Assembly: GCF_028453695.1 (NCBI RefSeq) | Contig: NC_135776.1 | Location: forward strand, 2,542,001-2,606,000 | From: Augochlora pura | Lineage: Eukaryota; Arthropoda; Insecta; Hymenoptera; Halictidae | Reading direction: 5' to 3' | Length of the DNA: 64,000 nt | Shown: positions 46,339 through 58,220 of the stretch, piece after piece | How the letters are laid out: each line of letters starts with the position of its first letter | Numbering within the stretch: position 1 is the first letter of the stretch | Made by a program: the position numbers and the translations under genes | The notes under the pieces: generated by a model | What the model was told of the DNA's origin: nothing | Seen by the model: the letters and a program-made list of their open reading frames with translations, nothing else | The model's database searches: none

Positions 46339-48499
46339 ACGCTGATAAAGAGAAGGAAGACAGATGAAAGCAGAATTCGGCATTATTCGGATTGTATCGA
46401 ATAAATATTTCTCTAATATAATTTTCCGAACGAATTTCTTTTGGTCGAATATTTTATTCGAATAATTCCGTATTGACGAAACAGACCGAAAGAGACAAGA
46501 CTTATATTGGTCGCTTTTAATTGAAATCATACGTCGGCTGAAATAGCAGAGATTGCGAGTAAATTTGCTCTGCATTATTATGCTTGGAAACGCAAAGACC
46601 TCGCGCTGCGATAGTAACAAAGATGTGATGAGAACGCTGCTTCTTTCGTCGGACACAATCGCTTACCTCGTTTAAGAAAAAGCAACGCGGAACGAGAGAA
46701 AGGAATTAAATGGAACTGTGTTAATTAGCGAATTGTGTTTCACGACGAAATATGAAATGCGATTGAAATACTGAACGGTATAAAAATATCACGCGTTCGA
46801 ACAGAAAATCGATCCTCGATTATTTCGATTTGCTCGCGGTAGCCGTTGCAACGCGGAGAGGTCGGCCTCGTTCGGGCAGAGTTCAACGGACGCTCGTCGC
46901 CGGTTCGCCTCGCGTCTAATCTAACGACGAAGAAGCCGAGCGAAGATCGCAGAGAGACCCGCTATACTCCACGGTGGTGCTACTCGTCTCTCCCGAGCAT
47001 CTTTTTCCGATGCCGAGCAGCGTCTTTCTTCGGGCTTTCCTGGAAGAGAGGGAACCGGTCGAGCACACACCGTTCGCGAGCCGCGCGAAACGGCCGACAA
47101 GGAATCGCGCGCGCGGCGACCTCTCGAACCTCGCGCCCCCCGCCTCCGCATCTCGCCAATTTTCTTCTCTCTCTTCCGCTCGTTACTTCTTCCGGCTGGT
47201 TAGAGGAGACTTTCATCCACCGGTTCTCTCGCCGAGGACAGGTGGAAAAACCGGGAGAACGATGCGTGGCCGCGCGGTCACGCTCGTTAGCCGCGACGGG
47301 GGTTGCACCGAGCGTCCCTCGCCGCGCCAAGCCGAGCCGAGCAGAGCGGAGGCCGGCAAGAACCGCGAACAAAGCGACGACCCTCGTAAATAACGCACCG
47401 GCTGGCGACACGCGTTTTACACGGCGAACGCTTCCTCGGCTTCTTGCCCGCTCATCGGCGGTAACCGCGGCGACCTGTCCTCTGTGTCTCTTTGTTCTAG
47501 GCGGATATTCCGCGGGGTTCGACGGCGTCCGCGATGACGATCTCTGCTCGAAACGGTCGTCCAAACAATTGTATAATTTTCTTGGAAGCTTCGTGGGATC
47601 TTTGACGATAAGCTCGCGAGATGCACGTATTCACAAAAGCAGGATGGAAGTCCCTTTACCTTTACTGGTCTTGATCTCTTTTAAAAATCAACAATAGTCC
47701 AAGAAGACGGTGTTCATTTATCTGAACAATAAAATTCTATTTTTCCATAGGTGATCGTGAGACTTATATCTGAATGTTATAACACATTCACCATTGCAAA
47801 AAGCGAGACGCGAGCGATGTTCGTCGATCGCCGCCCGTGTGAGTCCCAAGACCGGCGATCGAGGGGAAGCTAACAGCCGGGAGACCCATATCCGGAGATC
47901 GTATCGAGCATCAGTGTACGGCGAAAAAAAGGCATTAAACGATCCGCGCGAGGCTCTCTCATCTCCTCGTGGTTCCGCGACGCGCTCGTTTCTTCAGGGA
48001 GCGGGTAACCGCGGCGAGTAAGTACCCGGCGACAAGCGGAAGCGTTTAGCGAGCCATTAAAGTCAGCTGGCCGTTACGATAATCGAGCAAATCGATTTAT
48101 ATCCGGCCCCCCGACGCCGGAGAGAGGTCGTCGCGAGGAAATCCGATAAATTGATCCAGCTCCCGAGGCCGATGGGAGAGGGAGGGCAGCGGCCGGGACC
48201 GGTCGCCTAAACTCCCGACGGCCGGAACACCGGCCGGGAGCGATAGAGATCGCGGGGCCGGGTTTTCAATAAACCGTGAAACTCACGGCCGAGTTTTCGC
48301 GAACGGCGACGCTTCCTCTACGGGGTTCTTGCGCGAGATCGCGCGATAAAAATCACCCCTGTGCGAGAGGGGTTCGCGTTGCAGGAATTCGAAGGGAACC
48401 GTGACGGAGATCCACACCCTTGACAAACGGACCTGTAACGGACGCACAGTGGCCTGGCGACGCAGCGATCCGTGGCTAGCATTATTTTAGCTTTAAGGT

Positions 48500-48655
48500 T
48501 TCAACCCCTTGCTCTAGATATTAATTTCCTTTAAATCGAATTAGTATTCTGTTTCAATATTACATTCTATACAGTCATTGAAGAACATATAGGCGTACGA
48601 TGGTGCAGATTAATTCCAATCGCTGCGACCCTAAAATAAATTGCAAGGGGTTGAA
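48500..48655. mobile_element. Putative MITE, 156 bp, 13-bp terminal inverted repeats
   Basis: The left end TTCAACCCCTTGC and right end GCAAGGGGTTGAA are perfect inverse matches. The interior is AT-rich and non-coding. No target-site duplication is obvious beside the ends. The left 19 bases recur exactly at 10537-10555, which supports a dispersed family. The ends resemble the TTAACCCTTTGC type at 34346 with TCAA in place of TTAA. The superfamily is not settled. Confidence 0.5.
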
Positions 48656-49329
48656 GTGACGATATACCGACTCGTTGCATTAGTCTCGATTAGTTTCATT
48701 AGTAATCGTACAGGGTAGCTTTATTTGCGCAACTTTCAACGATTCTTCTGTTAGCCTTCCCAACGTTGGAATTGTTCGATGTCGCGATAAGGGCCGGGGA
48801 TGTCGTTGGTTCGTCGCGCTTCGGCGCTCGGAAGCCGCGCGAACGCACACCTGTCGTCCGGCACGCGTCCGTCGGGCGACCGTTAGCGCACAGGAAACAC
48901 GGCCACCAGTGCAAGCCTGGAAAACCGTTGGCTCGATTAAATGCCGGCGAAACTGCCCTCTCGGCCCACACGCCCGCGACCTGCTCGCCGAGCCGAGTCG
49001 AGCGAGACGAAACGGCCGGAAAGAGGAGAAACACCGGCTTTAAACCTACGCTCTCCGGGCCGCCGAAACTTCCGAATCGCCTGACCGATGCGCACGGAGG
49101 AACCCTTTCTCCTTCATGCTTCTTGCGTTCCCGTGTTCGTTCCCCGATTGTGGGAAAACTTGGAACGAAGGCCGAGGAAAATTAGGGCGATGGACGTTTC
49201 TTGGCTTCAGCCTTGACCCGTCCGGATATCATTAACGCTTGTTACGTTACATATGCCCCTCGGACACCGGTCGAAGATCACAAGCTTCGTTCTATATTTG
49301 AACAAAATTTCGAACGTCGTTCGGTCCTG
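48656..49329. other. Unassigned non-coding DNA
   Basis: GC-rich sequence without splice-supported exons. Confidence 0.5.
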
Positions 49330-49548
49330 TTATCGGCTTTTTATTTATTTAGTAAAATAATTGCATTTTATTTATTTCGGTCACTTGGCGAAGATATCAT
49401 GGTTTTATTTGTTTCAATTATTTGGCAAAGATATTGCATTTGATTCATTTAGGTCATTTAGCAAAGGTATTTTATCGATTTCAGTTATTTAATACAGTTA
49501 TTGCGTTTTATTCGTTTCGATGATTGAAACCCAGTTATTGTTTTTTTA
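49330..49548. repeat. Degenerate ~37-bp minisatellite, about five to six copies
   Basis: Units follow the pattern GATATTGCATTTTATTTATTTCGGTCA..TGGC. Clear starts lie at about 49354, 49391, 49429 and 49495, each with an ATT-rich first half and a TTTCxxT..TTxGCA second half. The period drifts between about 34 and 38 bases. Confidence 0.65.
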
Positions 49549-52189
49549 TTAACTCCAGACATTCGACCCAAATTTTTGGATTCTATTTATTCAAGTCACT
49601 CGAAGAAGTTACGCGATATTAAAGGGCGCGCGAACGCTTCGGTCTGCCGCGCCCTTGCAACTTTTTGTTAGTCCCCGACGGTCGACATTCGTCCCGAAAG
49701 GGTTAAAGGAGCGAGCCTCTCTCAACTTCGCCAGACAACCCTATGAATTCTTAAATGGAACGTTAAGAGTTTTACGGTGCCTCTTCGGAATTAGCGATAA
49801 CCCTACTTTCTTCTTGAGTGGTTGTTTCCCGGTGTCCCGACCCGGCCGCATAACGACGCCTTAACGCGCCGATGCCGCGACCCGTGTCCATAAACACGGC
49901 GAATGGACCCACCCTAGTCTTCCAGCAGCGATAACAGCCAAGATTTACCAGCGCCGTTAATCCTTTAACTGGACCAAGCCGCGAGTCCTAGCCGACTGCT
50001 CGATCCCCCCGCCATTCGTACGCGAAAATGGTTCGCCTGCGCGCCGACGAAATGGATCCCGTTTGCGAATAGGTCGAACGCTCGTAGATGCTCGGCATAA
50101 ATTTCTGAGTCATTTCTTTGCCGTTGGTATGACCCTCGATCGACGTTGCATTCTTGCACAATTATTATTAATTTATGTAGCAGATATATTTATTTTGCTT
50201 ATTAGATATATCTAGTACGCTTATTTTTCTATATATAATATGAATAATTATTATATCTTCTATGCATATTTATTACAACTACTATTTTATATTATATATT
50301 TATTTATTCATTTATTCATTTATTTATTTATTTATTATGTAAGCTGCACTGGTGGGTGAATTCTCCCTCTTCTTCTCGCTTTCTGTACAGTATCGTCGCA
50401 CGCACAGTTTTATTGCATTCGCGTGACGGCTGTACAAAATCTCGTCTCTCGTCGTAACAAAGGTATCCTACACGTATACATGAATAAAACGATTACCATC
50501 GTTAATACGTTCCACCGATTGCGCTTCTCGGAACATTTATTCCCGGGGCACCGTCAACGAGCGAGAGGAGTGTACTCCTCGGATGTTCCCATAGAATTTC
50601 TTGAATCGATATTAATTCGGTGATATTTCTTGCGGCTGATGGTTTAACGGTGCTGCTGCTTATTCCGCCGACCGAGCTAAACCGCGAGTAATTGAAGAAG
50701 AGAGAACTGTCTTCTGTTTAGCCGCCGTTTAATGATTCAACTCTCTCTCTCTCCAGGGCTTCCGCGTTTCCTGCGTTATTAACGGGCGGGGTCGGAGAAA
50801 ACCGGCGACGAATTAGCGTTATCGCGGCGTCACGTTTAATCAGCGTCCGGTTAACATCCCCCTAAATCTTTCAACGGAACCCCGGTTCCTTCTGCAACAT
50901 TAACCCCGACGATTTCGCAGCCGATCGCGATAAACGACGCCACGTACGAATTAATCAAATAAAAGGACAGCCGAGACAAAGCAAGGCTTGGAAACAAGCT
51001 TGTCGGAGAAGAGTTCGCAACCCCCGGGTTCGATCTTCGCTGCGCCAGTTTATATTTTGGACAGGTGTGGGACACGACGGCACGGTGTCTGCTTTGTGTA
51101 CGGTGGCTCGCAACATCGAGACCTCGTTGAATGCTCGAGGGAGAGAGACGCACTCGAAACGAGTCACCGGCAGCTGCGCCTCTTCCGTCTATCAACCGAT
51201 ACTCGACTTTTCCCCTCCTCCTCCTCCTACTCCTCGAAACGACGTCGGCGTCGACTAAGCGTCGAGGGGCACCGTCTTCTTAGATTCCCAGGGGCGGCGG
51301 TCGATCTCGCGCGGACCCCGCAGATCCGTATCAGGGGCCCCGGCGAGGGCAATCGCGGCGTCCGGTAGCCTCCCACGCGCCGCGTCGGTCGGAGGCCCCT
51401 CTTCTCGCCGCGTCTTTCCCGGAGTGAAACGCTTTTATTGCGAGGTGCTTCTACGGGCCGTGCGAACGGAAGCCTCCGTCACGGCTCGTCGAGTCGCCGT
51501 CGTCGAGGCCCGCCGGGCCCTGCGCCCGCGCGCGCGCGCGACCGTTGGGACCATCCTCGAGTCGCGACCACCGGGCCCCACCTGCGAGACCTTCCGCGGC
51601 AGACACGAGCTCACCTGACTTTCTGTGGGCACTCTCGCGCGACAGGTTACTGCGTCGATCTTGTTTTTTTTTTGCCTAGAGCGTAACACTGCCGTCCCAT
51701 GAAATCATTATCGTTATTCATTTGCTTCTTACCTTCGCGCGGTGAACATTGTTTTTTTAATACATCCATAAACTCGGTAATTTCTGCAATTTATTCGCAC
51801 AGTTTTTGTTACTCTATCCGCTTCAATAATATGATTTATTCGATCAGTTCCGACGGGGAAATTGTTTTCATCATTTTTATCATTTTCAGACGTGAAACGG
51901 GTCAATCTGGACTTCAATTAATTAGCGTCGGCACGAAGGCTTCAATTAATTAGCGTCCGCAGTGTTGGTACATACAATTTCGGACTAGACAACCCACCGC
52001 TCCGGTCTTTTCCGAGAGCACGGAGCTGCAACGCTCGTCGACCTATAATAGCGAGCCGGGCTGTCTTCAGTTTCGAGAATTGTTCGAGCCAGAGTTTTGT
52101 CGAAGTTGTTAAAGTGTTAGCGAATTAGACGAAAGGGCCTCCTTTGTTTGAACGTTTAACAAACGAAGCTCATTTCCAACTTCGTTCTC
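49549..52189. other. Unassigned non-coding DNA
   Basis: Holds an AT-rich zone with an ATTT microsatellite (about 50160-50340), GC-rich DNA at 50640-51680, a (CG)n tract near 51529, and AT-rich DNA at 51700-51960. GAAAGGGTTAA near 49694 resembles one end of a TTAACCC-type element, but no partner end was found. Confidence 0.5.
50297..50338. repeat. (ATTT)n microsatellite
   Basis: ATTT tetramers with two ATTC variants. Confidence 0.9.
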
Positions 52190-52508
52190 TTAACCACTTC
52201 GGTACGAGCGTCGACTATAGTCGACGGCCACAGATGAACACGCACAGCCGAGTGTCGACTATAGTCGACGGCCGTGATATGAACGCACACGGCCGAGCAT
52301 CGACTATAGTCGACTGCCAAGAACTTTTGCCTTATCTCTACAATTGCAGTGTTTACGTCCAGAAATACACATAAATAAGCTTTTCTCGTCAAAGATCTGT
52401 AAAAGAGCAAGACGGATTCACTGTCGATGCACGAAGTAGCATGCGAATGGTGAGTGCCGGCTGTGGGCACAATTTCGTGGCCGATGCGCGCCGTACCGAA
52501 GTGGTTAA
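52190..52508. mobile_element. piggyBac-type non-autonomous element, 319 bp, with an internal palindrome array
   Basis: Both ends are TTAA next to a perfect 13-bp inverted repeat: TTAA-CCACTTCGGTACG on the left, CGTACCGAAGTGG-TTAA on the right. The TTAA duplication with terminal repeats beginning CC fits piggyBac-type insertion (known family behaviour). There is no transposase frame, so the element would depend on one in trans. Its left half holds three tandem monomers of 44-45 bp, each starting with a 16-bp palindrome. The intact ends suggest a recent insertion or selection on the ends. Confidence 0.7.
52210..52314. repeat. Three-copy array of a perfect palindrome, 44-45-bp period
   Basis: GTCGACTATAGTCGAC occurs at 52210-52225 and 52254-52269; the third copy at 52299-52314 differs only in its first base (A for G), so its inner 14 bp remain perfect. 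Between copies lies a spacer GGCC....GATATGAAC.CGCACRGCCGAG. In monomer 2 the spacer forms its own stem, GGCCGTG (52270-52276) with CACGGCC (52288-52294). Confidence 0.9.
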
Positions 52509-53238
52509 ACGTATTCAATTTCCATACGGCATTTCGAGTCGTAAATATTTCATGTAACTCGTCGGGTTTAAGGTATCGTGTCACGCATATCGCAGGTGAT
52601 AATTCGTTCAATTATCATTTTTACGATCAATTTAGGCTTCGATAGAAAAAAACATTTGTATCGATCACGTCGACACCGCATTGCGACAAAAAGTCCGCAG
52701 ATACGAAATAAATTCAATCGTTCTTTAATCAGCGAACGTCGGCCGCTTGTAACGCGCGACAAGAGCTTATCGTTAATTCAGAAAAACAGACACCAAGCGA
52801 TGACGCCGTTTATATCCATTGCGAAAGGCAGCCGATCCCGACGTATTAAAAATAGTCACTTCCGTGGGTCGGTGGTCGACGTTGCGAACGGGGTAATTAG
52901 CATATCGCGAACGGCGTCCGACAGTACGGTGAATAAATTATAAATATGTCCCCCGGTTAAATGGGTGGGCACGGTTTTTTTTTGTCTCGGGGCGCCTTAT
53001 AAATATGTGTATTACGCTGATAAAAATGGCCGGATTCCGTTCGCCGGACAGTTAAAGAAAACGGTCTTTGTCCTGGCGCCACTCCATCTTCCTCGAGCGG
53101 TCGCAACAAAATTATCACGCTGTAAAGGGCCGGGGCAAACGGTGATGAATAGACCGCGCAGGATCACATTCCGGGGAAATAAAATTGTCTTGGCGCGGCT
53201 CACAAAAGACCAGGAGTTAAACAGAGAGGGGAAAAGAG

Positions 53239-53244
<6 letters not shown>

Positions 53245-53269
<25 letters not shown>
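53245..53269. repeat. (GA)n microsatellite
   Basis: About twelve clean GA units. Confidence 0.95.
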
Positions 53270-55106
53270 AGGGGTTCGTTTTCCTCGGTCGCGATGAATT
53301 TAATGCGTTGGAATGGAAGCGCAAGACCGCGGCGAGTTTAATTGTGCTCTGTGTGTGTGTTTTTGCCGAGGCATCAATAGAACCGCATACAAATGTTCCC
53401 GGCGGCTCCTCCCGTCTGATGACGAGCGGCCGATTGAAAGAAGCGGTTTTACAACGAGCCTCGATGACAATTCGTTGTCGGACGCGCGTCTGAAAGCCCG
53501 TTCGCCGTTCGCCAACAAAGAGATATCCCCGTTGCCTTAAATATTCGAGGAGCGCGCCAACGAGAAATCTGCATGCGTATATAAAAAAAGAGAGAGAAAG
53601 CCCGGGAGAGAATCGCCAACATGCGAGAGAGCCTGGAACGCGCGGGAGGGACTTAAAAGGGAGCATCCGGCGCACCTAATTACCGGGAACACAAATAGTC
53701 GGTCGGGGGTTTATTCCGAGGACACTTCTGCGAAAGGTCCTGCTGCCCCGTCGCACAGTCGCCGGGAGATTGCAGTGAAATTTTACTTTCGCGGGAGCCG
53801 CATGAAATATTAATAGTCGGTCCGGGAACGAACGATTCGATCTGAAAATGTTTGCGACCGTTCGTTCGAGAAGCTTCCCTCCGCTGAGGTAGTATTCCGT
53901 TATTTCTCTTGTCGTTGACCCAGATGCATAGGCCGGCTTCCGATTTTCTATGTCCCTCCCCCGAACGTTTCGACCTAATAAACAGTGGAGGAACAAACAC
54001 AAGGAATCGCCAATAACAAGAAGCATCGGAGCACAATGCGCGGTGGCTGGATGCGCGACGGCGAGGTCTCAAAGAAAACGGCAAATAGCCGGTGGAAGCA
54101 CGACTAGAAACGAGCAACATTAATATTTTATAAACCTCGATTCGACCGTCTCTTTGAACTTCGAAAGCGCTCTCTTGAAAAATCGCGAGACAAATTTTCG
54201 GAAAATATGAAATTCGTCTCGTGGAAAATTAAGGAAGAAATATACGGGTAGGATAGGTGTACCAATTACAGTGCTTCCAGCTCTACCAATAATTTTCCTT
54301 AAACAAAATAAAATATTTAATTTCGAAACTTCGGCGGACGCTTTAACGGGCACAGTAATTGGCGCGCCTGGCCTAGTTAACGTTTCGGTCTCACCGTGGT
54401 GCCATTCGTTTCTATTCGCATCGTTTGTTAATAATAGTTAGCTGGTTTCACGCCGCTTTCGGGTGTTCCGAGGGCATAGCGGGGCGTTGAGAGTTCAAGG
54501 TTAAGTGGAAGGCAGGAGCAAATTAGCCAGATCTCGGCGATGGGAGATACGACATCGGCGGGCGAAAGTTTCCGTGCCGATCCGATGGGTTTCCTGCGGG
54601 GGTCCGCGGGGTCCAGGGGAAGGAGGTACTCGATGGGAATCTGTTGGATCCTCGGTTTCCGAGTTGCGCTCGCCGGCAATGGAACCGCAACGGCGCGCAT
54701 CCCGCGTGGGAATTCCCGTCTAGGGGGTGCGGATCCGGATTAGTCGCTCGGCGAGGTCGAGGGGGGCAGAGGGCGAGAGGGCGGCGCACGGGCCGCCCCG
54801 TGTACAGGTCGCACGGGGGGCAACAAATTTCCACGGCGTTTCGGGAGAGCTTATTAAGCCGACGAGCCGAATCTTCGGGGCCGCGGCGAGCACTTAGCCG
54901 CCGCGCGTACTATCGGGCGCGACCTCAAAGAGCTTTTACGAGTCCTCTTCCTTCTTGCCCGTGCTCGCTCCCGTTAACGATACGCCGGGAACCACCCTAA
55001 CGACCGAACGCGCGCGCGCTACCCGCCGGGACAGCGAGAGCTGGCTTTATTTATCGCGATAAGCGTTGCTCGCCGACCTCACGACCGTCTTACAAAAGGA
55101 TTACGG

Positions 55107-55120
55107 CCCCCCCCCCCCCC
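55107..55120. repeat. Poly-C run
   Basis: Fourteen consecutive C. Confidence 0.9.
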
Positions 55121-55660
55121 TCTTCGTTCCATCACGCGGAAACTCGACCGCGCCCCCTGCGCCGATTCCTCCCTCGCGCCGACTGCTCCGACGAATTCGA
55201 CACCCGATCTCTTATTCGCCCGATAAGCGCCACGCCGATCCAGTAGATACAAACGTAGATCCGGGAGATACTCGGATGCTGGGGGGATACACAGGGACCA
55301 CGAGGCGTTTCCTCTCGTCCGGGGACGATAGGCGACGCTCCAAACGCAATATCGCCGATCGACCGCGTCAGCTTTTTCCAGCCAGCTGACCAGCCCGAGG
55401 ATCTCGCCGGAAATCGAACCCGTCGGAACGGGGCGCTCTGTTCATTTGTTTACTCGTTTAGTCGGTCGCGGAGTTAGTTAACCCTCGGGTACAGGGTTAT
55501 TTTAACCCGCGAGCGACGAATCGCCTCGCAGACTTCATTGTGAGTTGACATGACCCTGCATTCGCCTTCCTTCACCATGTTAATTTAAACACAGTGTATC
55601 AATTTATTCGCACATTTGCCGAGAATTGTGGTGGTTATACATTTTTTTATTTGTTTCTAG

Positions 55661-55994
55661 CATGGCGAATTCCGGTGTCGAATAACCTGCTAATTAAGAC
55701 GAATGGGGTGCCAGTTGATTATCATCTGCTTCTTCGTGCTCGCAGCAAACGGATAACAGGCGCGGTTAAGTGCTGACTGAGACGGTGACGTTGACTACTG
55801 CATCAAACTTTGAGATAACAAGCCGTCTGTTGATCGTGTCTAGGATGATACCACCGGCCGCCGTTTTAGTCACTCGTATTACTTCCGACCAGCTGTAGAT
55901 CTTCCGACTAGTTGCAGCAGTGGAATCCGTTCTACTTTGCACGTAATATGAGGCTCGTCAAAGCGGAATATTACGTTCTATTGCGACGATTAGG
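55661..55994 (+). other. Weak candidate 5' exon with start codon near its donor
   Basis: The acceptor TTTTTTTATTTGTTTCTAG is strong, and the donor is TTAGG|GTAAGT. From the acceptor one frame runs 38 codons (IPVSNNLLIKTNGVPVDY and onward) to a TGA. A later ATG at 55948 reads MRLVKAEYYVLLRRL and reaches the donor with two bases left. If real, it is either a mostly untranslated 5' exon or a terminal exon ending at the first stop. No homologue is recognised. Confidence 0.25.
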
Positions 55995-57573
55995 GTAAGT
56001 TTATTTATTTATCGTAGGAATTTAATCAAGGAATAATATCAAGCACACGAACTTTAGGTCAACGGGTCATCCGGGTCACGGCGAGCCTCGGTGTCCTACT
56101 CTAATAATGATCCCGGCCGCTGTATTTAGAGGAGTAATTACAGAAAGTTTCGCAAGCGAATTCGCGAGATTTTTCGCGGAACTTGTTACTCGAGGCAAGA
56201 AGATCGTGCCGATTGGAGAAGTTCCCGTCCGAAGGGAAAGCGTTCTCTAATTGCATCGAGGGAGACGAGGGCTCGTCTTCTCTCGCGGGGGCGTTTCGAG
56301 AAGCGTAGAGGATCGTAGACGATCGCAGAAGAGGAGGAGCAGGAGCGCGACGGTACTAGGCAGCCGACGGGCTGATCGGTGACTCGCGAGCGTTTGACTC
56401 TCCCTCTTTGAACGGTTCCCGAAGATTCTCCATCCCGATCGGGGATTCCCAAGGGTGAATCGAGCTCGAACTTCGGATACTTTGGATACGTCGTGCCGGC
56501 GGGGCTCGGTTGGCAGGCAGGTCGCCGAGAATTTTTACACGACGATAGGGAGCCGTGGAGGGCCCGAGGCGGGGCATCGCGGCCCGCCGCGGGGTCAGCC
56601 AGGGTCCTCCCCTCCCGATCGAGTATGCAGGCGTCGCGGAAACTTTTCCAATCGAGCGGAAACTTTGTTCTCGTAATTAAAGCCGGGCGAATACTTAATG
56701 GACTCAGCGCCGGCTGATCGATCGCGTGCCCCGCCCCCCTCGGGTTCCCATCGACTCTGCTGTCCTCGGGCCTGACCTTTGCCCCGCCGAAAAGCGGTCG
56801 GCTGGCTGGCTGGCTCTCTCTGTCAAGGCCGAAACCGCACGGATCGAACAGAGCCAGCGATTTCGGCGTCGCGAGCGTACGGCAACAGCCGGCTAGAGCA
56901 CCGGCGGAGAGAAGTTTAGCTCGCGTATCACGCCGGAGGATAACGGCGCTCGGAGAAGTCTAACGAAGAGACGTCTGGGGAGCTATTTCACCTAATTTAA
57001 CTGCGCGAGAGAGAGAGACTCCCGCTCGCGGGGCTGGGCGGAGGCCACGCGCGCGTCTCTCGGGTCCTCGGGATCGCGGAGGAGCGTGATGCTCTCTCGC
57101 GCGAGTCGTTCCGCGACGCAGACGTCGCTCGCGGGGGAAACGAGCTATCCGGTAATCGACGCCGTCGAAGCCCGCGGTGTGCGAGACCAGGAATTTATAC
57201 TCCCCCGGCCAATAAAAGAAAATAAGCTCCGCCTTTTAGTGCTCGCCCGTTCCCAAGTTCTCGCGCCCGAACCGGATCGATTGATAAACTTTTCGAGCCA
57301 CTCGTATCGCTCGAACGAGAACTCCCTCCCCCCCTCTCTCTCTCGCCAACCTTCTCCACCCTATCGAAAAAATATGAAACCTGACGCTCCGCGATAAAAC
57401 AATGCTTTTTGCTCCCGGATCGCAGGCGGGCGCGGACCGAATAGTTCTCGAGACCGCGGGAATTTCGGGGGGGAAAGTGTGTTTTCCTATACGCTCGGAA
57501 AAGGGGATTCTACGTTCTCGTTGTTCTACTTTCGGCGAATTGGGTCACACCGGATGCAGCCAGCGGTTGCACC
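55995..57573. other. Unassigned non-coding DNA
   Basis: GC-rich with a GGCT array near 56803. An ATG-started frame at 57089 (about 102 codons) passes through a C/CT tract and has no other support. Confidence 0.5.
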
Positions 57574-57768
57574 ATGGGGGTGGTCGGTCTCTGGTTTTGC
57601 GTTGTAGGACCCTCGGTTTTAGAGGCACACACGCTCCACGTGGATTCGTGTTCCGTAATCCTACATTCTTTCAAAATTGTTGCTTTTCCACGGCAAAGCC
57701 CCCGTCCGGAGCAGAAATATTTTTTGATTCCGGATTGTTTTAATTACCGACGAAAAATTTTAGTTTAG
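57574..57768 (+). CDS. Possible small secreted-peptide ORF (64 aa), unsupported by splicing
   Basis: The ATG lies in a strong start context, ACCATGG. The first residues, MGVVGLWFCVVGPSVLEA, look like a signal peptide; the rest contains two Cys and a basic tail (RRKILV) and ends at TAG. No family is recognised, there is no clear polyadenylation signal, and single frames of this length are expected by chance in this window. Confidence 0.15.
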   Translation: MGVVGLWFCVVGPSVLEAHTLHVDSCSVILHSFKIVAFPRQSPRPEQKYFLIPDCFNYRRKILV

Positions 57769-58194
57769 GAAAAAATCTGCTTTTAAAAACCCCGAGTAAC
57801 ACATAATACTATTTTTAAAAATGCCCGATTTATGATTAATTCTAGATCCTTAGTAAATTATTTATTTTATTCACGGGTTAAAACAACCCCTTTGAAAAGA
57901 GTGCAAATATTTCTTTGGTTCTTATCGGTTGATGTCTTCAAACACGGTTAAAAACGTGACGGTTTAGTACCTACCAGAAACTGTCAGCACCTTCTTTCGA
58001 GTTTCACGTTTCGCAATGAATTTCGCGGTCTCCGTGAATCCTTTATTTCACCGAGAGTTTTAAAAACCACCCTCGAAGGTACGCGCAAATATTTGGTCGC
58101 GTTTCCTTGCAATTACACTCGCGAAGAACAGTCAAACAGCGGCTGCAAACTGTCGCGGCGATCTTGCTCCATAAACAGGCCCGCGGTGTACAAC

Positions 58195-58220
58195 CGAGAG
58201 AGAGAGAGAGAGAGAGGAGG
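58195..58220. repeat. (GA)n microsatellite
   Basis: GA run ending in GGAGGAG. Confidence 0.9.

Larger units (their letters stand above)
44928..48499. other. Unassigned non-coding DNA
   Basis: AT-rich at about 44930-45070, 45500-45730 and 46340-46830, GC-rich between. A 283-codon open frame at 46846-47697 has no ATG at its start, is Arg/Ser/Ala-rich and has an overlapping long frame on the minus strand, so it is not called. A GTAAGT near 48019 and a minus-strand GTAAGC near 46663 lack partner sites. Confidence 0.5.
52509..55660. other. Unassigned non-coding DNA
   Basis: AT-rich at 52550-52960 and 54110-54460, otherwise GC-rich, with a GA microsatellite and a C14 run. At 55478-55505 two TTAACCC motifs occur 26 bases apart in direct orientation. 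No supported exon. Confidence 0.5.

Noticed and set aside
46123..46656. 177-codon minus-strand frame with protein-like composition
   Set aside because: It starts at GTG, includes a CT microsatellite and pentamer repeat near its end and has no recognised motif.
46846..47697. 283-codon open frame on the plus strand, the longest in the window
   Set aside because: It begins at TTG, is Arg/Ser/Ala-rich, shares its span with a 194-codon minus-strand frame and shows no domain; high GC removes stop codons here.
51608..51689. Minus-strand frame ending at a strong CAG|GTGAGC donor
   Set aside because: The apparent start is GTG, the sequence includes an A-run and no upstream acceptor or ATG in frame is convincing.
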